DNA of 22,582 nucleotides, taken from assembly GCA_046728055.1 (NCBI GenBank), contig JBKPDU010000108.1, forward strand, positions 1 to 22,582. The letters are read 5' to 3'. Position numbers and translations under genes: made by a program. The stretch is from AC-69 sp046728055. Lineage in GTDB: Bacteria > Actinomycetota > UBA4738 > HRBIN12. The notes beneath the pieces were generated by a model. The model was not told the DNA's origin and searched no databases. It was given only the letters and a program-made list of their open reading frames with translations. Position 1 is the first letter of the stretch, and every line of letters starts with the position of its first letter. Positions 21,358-22,582 of the stretch are shown here, piece after piece.

Positions 21358-22242
21358 TCAGGGCCGGCCCGACGCCGCCAAGTCGTCGAGGATCGTGGGA
21401 AACGACGCGACGGCCAGCGACAGGTGCCCGTGGTCCTGCAGCAAGCGAGCCCGGACGGGAGCGTGGGCCGCCAGCCACTCGCCGTGGGAGAAGGGGACCA
21501 TCCGATCCTTGGCTCCCTGCCACACGGTCGTCGGCACGTCAAGCCCGCCTGGGTCGAATCCCCAATCCCGGACGAACGCCAGGTCATCGTCGAACCAGCC
21601 CCAGATCCCGTTCCGAAGGCCCTCGCGGATGTTCTCGGCCAGGAACGCGCCCAGTTCGCCGGTCAGCGCCGCCTTGTCGACGTCGCCCACGAGGTCGCCG
21701 AGGGCGGCGATGACCTCGTCGCCGGTAACCGAGCCGAACGCCGGTCCGACCTTCTCCAAGTACGACCTGAGCTCGTCTGGCCCCGCCATCGCCGCCCCGA
21801 ACTCCTCGACGTTCTCCTCCCCCATGCCCCCCAGCCAGTCGAGGCCCTCCGCCCCATGGGGCGCGGGTCCGGCGATCGATGCGGCAGCCAGGACGCGATC
21901 GGGCGCTAGCGCCGCGCAGGCCAGCGCGTGCGGGGCGCCGCCCGACCAGCCCGCCGTGAAGAAGCGTGCGTGCCCCAACTGCTCGACCACGGCCACAGCG
22001 TCCCCGACGCAATCGGCCACCGTCCGTCCAGATCGCCGCGTGGAGTCGCTGTAGCCGGGACGCGAGAAGGTGACGTAACGAAGTCCGCGGGCCAGGACCT
22101 CGTGGATGAAGGGTTCGAACACGATCGCCGACCCCGGGGTTCCGTGATGGAACACGAACGGCGTGGCATCGGCCGCGCCGGCCACCACGACGTCCAGGGT
22201 TCTGCCGTCGTCGAGTGAAACTTGGACTCGCTCAAGGTCCAC
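21358..22242 (-). CDS. Alpha/beta hydrolase
   Basis: 294 residues from GTG 22242. The oxyanion-hole motif HHGTPGS (32-38), the nucleophile elbow GWSGG with Ser100, the acid region GAKDRMVPF and the catalytic histidine in DHGHLSLA are present, so it should be an active esterase, lipase-like or related hydrolase. It resembles the proline-iminopeptidase/haloalkane-type core with a cap inserted in the middle (about 130-220), but the substrate is not evident. It begins 27 bp after the aminotransferase stop on the same strand. No ribosome site precedes the GTG, so coupling to the upstream gene is likely. Confidence 0.88.
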   Translation of the reverse strand: MDLERVQVSLDDGRTLDVVVAGAADATPFVFHHGTPGSAIVFEPFIHEVLARGLRYVTFSRPGYSDSTRRSGRTVADCVGDAVAVVEQLGHARFFTAGWSGGAPHALACAALAPDRVLAAASIAGPAPHGAEGLDWLGGMGEENVEEFGAAMAGPDELRSYLEKVGPAFGSVTGDEVIAALGDLVGDVDKAALTGELGAFLAENIREGLRNGIWGWFDDDLAFVRDWGFDPGGLDVPTTVWQGAKDRMVPFSHGEWLAAHAPVRARLLQDHGHLSLAVASFPTILDDLAASGRP

Positions 22243-22269
22243 GGCTGCCGAGTGTAGGCGGGTAGGAGG

Positions 22270-22582
22270 CTAAGCCGTGACGGCGGCGGCGAACTCCTCG
22301 AAGTTCTCCATGTAGCGTCGGGTGTCGTCGAGCGTGTGGGAGACTGAGGTCGTCCAGGTCTCTTGCTTTGACCACGGCGACTTGAACACCCCCCGGTTCT
22401 GCTGGAACAGCCAAGCGAGGTACGTGATCCGCTCGTCGATTCCGATGGCGTCGCGGTACTCCTTGACAGGCGTCGCGCTGTAGATCACGGAGCCCTTGGC
22501 CCCGAGGCCCGCGACGTACGCGGGCAGCCGGTACCGCTCGATGGCGGCGCCGCATCCCTCGGCCAGCGAGCGATGGAGGTCG
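22270..22582 (-). CDS. Class III aminotransferase, glutamate-1-semialdehyde-aminomutase-like, N-terminus outside window
   Basis: Only the last 103 or so residues are inside the window; the frame stays open to the right edge. Visible text includes PAYVAGLGAKGSVIYSATPV, ITYLAWLFQQNRGVFKSPW and TLDDTRRYMENFEEFAAAV, the C-terminal small domain of class III PLP-dependent aminotransferases near glutamate-1-semialdehyde aminomutase. The lysine that binds PLP lies outside, so activity cannot be checked here. Such homologues outside haem operons often transaminate beta-amino acids or amines, which would fit the amine theme of the region, but the substrate is open. It lies directly upstream of the alpha/beta hydrolase. 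Confidence 0.85.
   Translation of the reverse strand, partial: DLHRSLAEGCGAAIERYRLPAYVAGLGAKGSVIYSATPVKEYRDAIGIDERITYLAWLFQQNRGVFKSPWSKQETWTTSVSHTLDDTRRYMENFEEFAAAVTA

Overview
The window is about 22.6 kb of high-GC DNA with dense short-spaced genes, GTG/TTG starts beside ATG, apparently leaderless genes and one good SigB/SigF-type promoter. This fits an actinomycetote (Actinomycetota) chromosome, probably an environmental lineage. I cannot place it below phylum. I see no rRNA, tRNA, IS element, phage gene or CRISPR array. It reads as ordinary chromosome rich in amine, amino-acid and small-acid catabolism.

Layout. (1) 1-2267: a FluG/NodGS-type amidohydrolase (minus strand, cut by the left edge) is divergent from a glutamine-synthetase-like ligase, i.e. 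the two halves of the eukaryotic FluG/NodGS fusion as neighbours. (2) 2488-5999: a very large sensor histidine kinase whose reading frame runs straight into an ECF sigma-factor module, overlapped (ATGA) by a single-pass membrane protein with a 15-copy proline-rich hexapeptide array. This is the most unusual locus in the window; the fusion carries a real frameshift caveat. (3) 6099-11399: galT converges on a minus-strand run of acetoacetate-decarboxylase-like protein, DUF2089-type regulator, secreted/membrane protein, FAH-family hydrolase and gltX. (4) 11411-15477: a second FAH-family protein (start codon 11 bp from that of the decarboxylase), a GNAT acetyltransferase, then a second GS-like ligase translationally coupled to a cytochrome P450.

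(5) 15527-16640: a SigB/SigF-like promoter drives a two-gene unit encoding paralogous proteins of unknown function, one membrane-anchored and one soluble. (6) 16834-20585: an APC-family permease converges on a betaine-homocysteine-methyltransferase-like gene and a monomeric sarcosine-oxidase-like gene, suggesting use of methylated glycine compounds. (7) 20692-22582: a His/Gly-rich PadR regulator with a palindromic operator candidate, an alpha/beta hydrolase and the C-terminal end of a class III aminotransferase.

Taken together, the two GS-like ligases (both lacking the flap glutamate of true glutamine synthetase by my alignment), amidohydrolase, P450, FAH proteins, sarcosine oxidase, methyltransferase, permease and aminotransferase suggest uptake and breakdown of amines and amino-acid derivatives, possibly through gamma-glutamyl intermediates. 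That pathway reading is inference. Family assignments rest on motifs read by eye; no database search was run.
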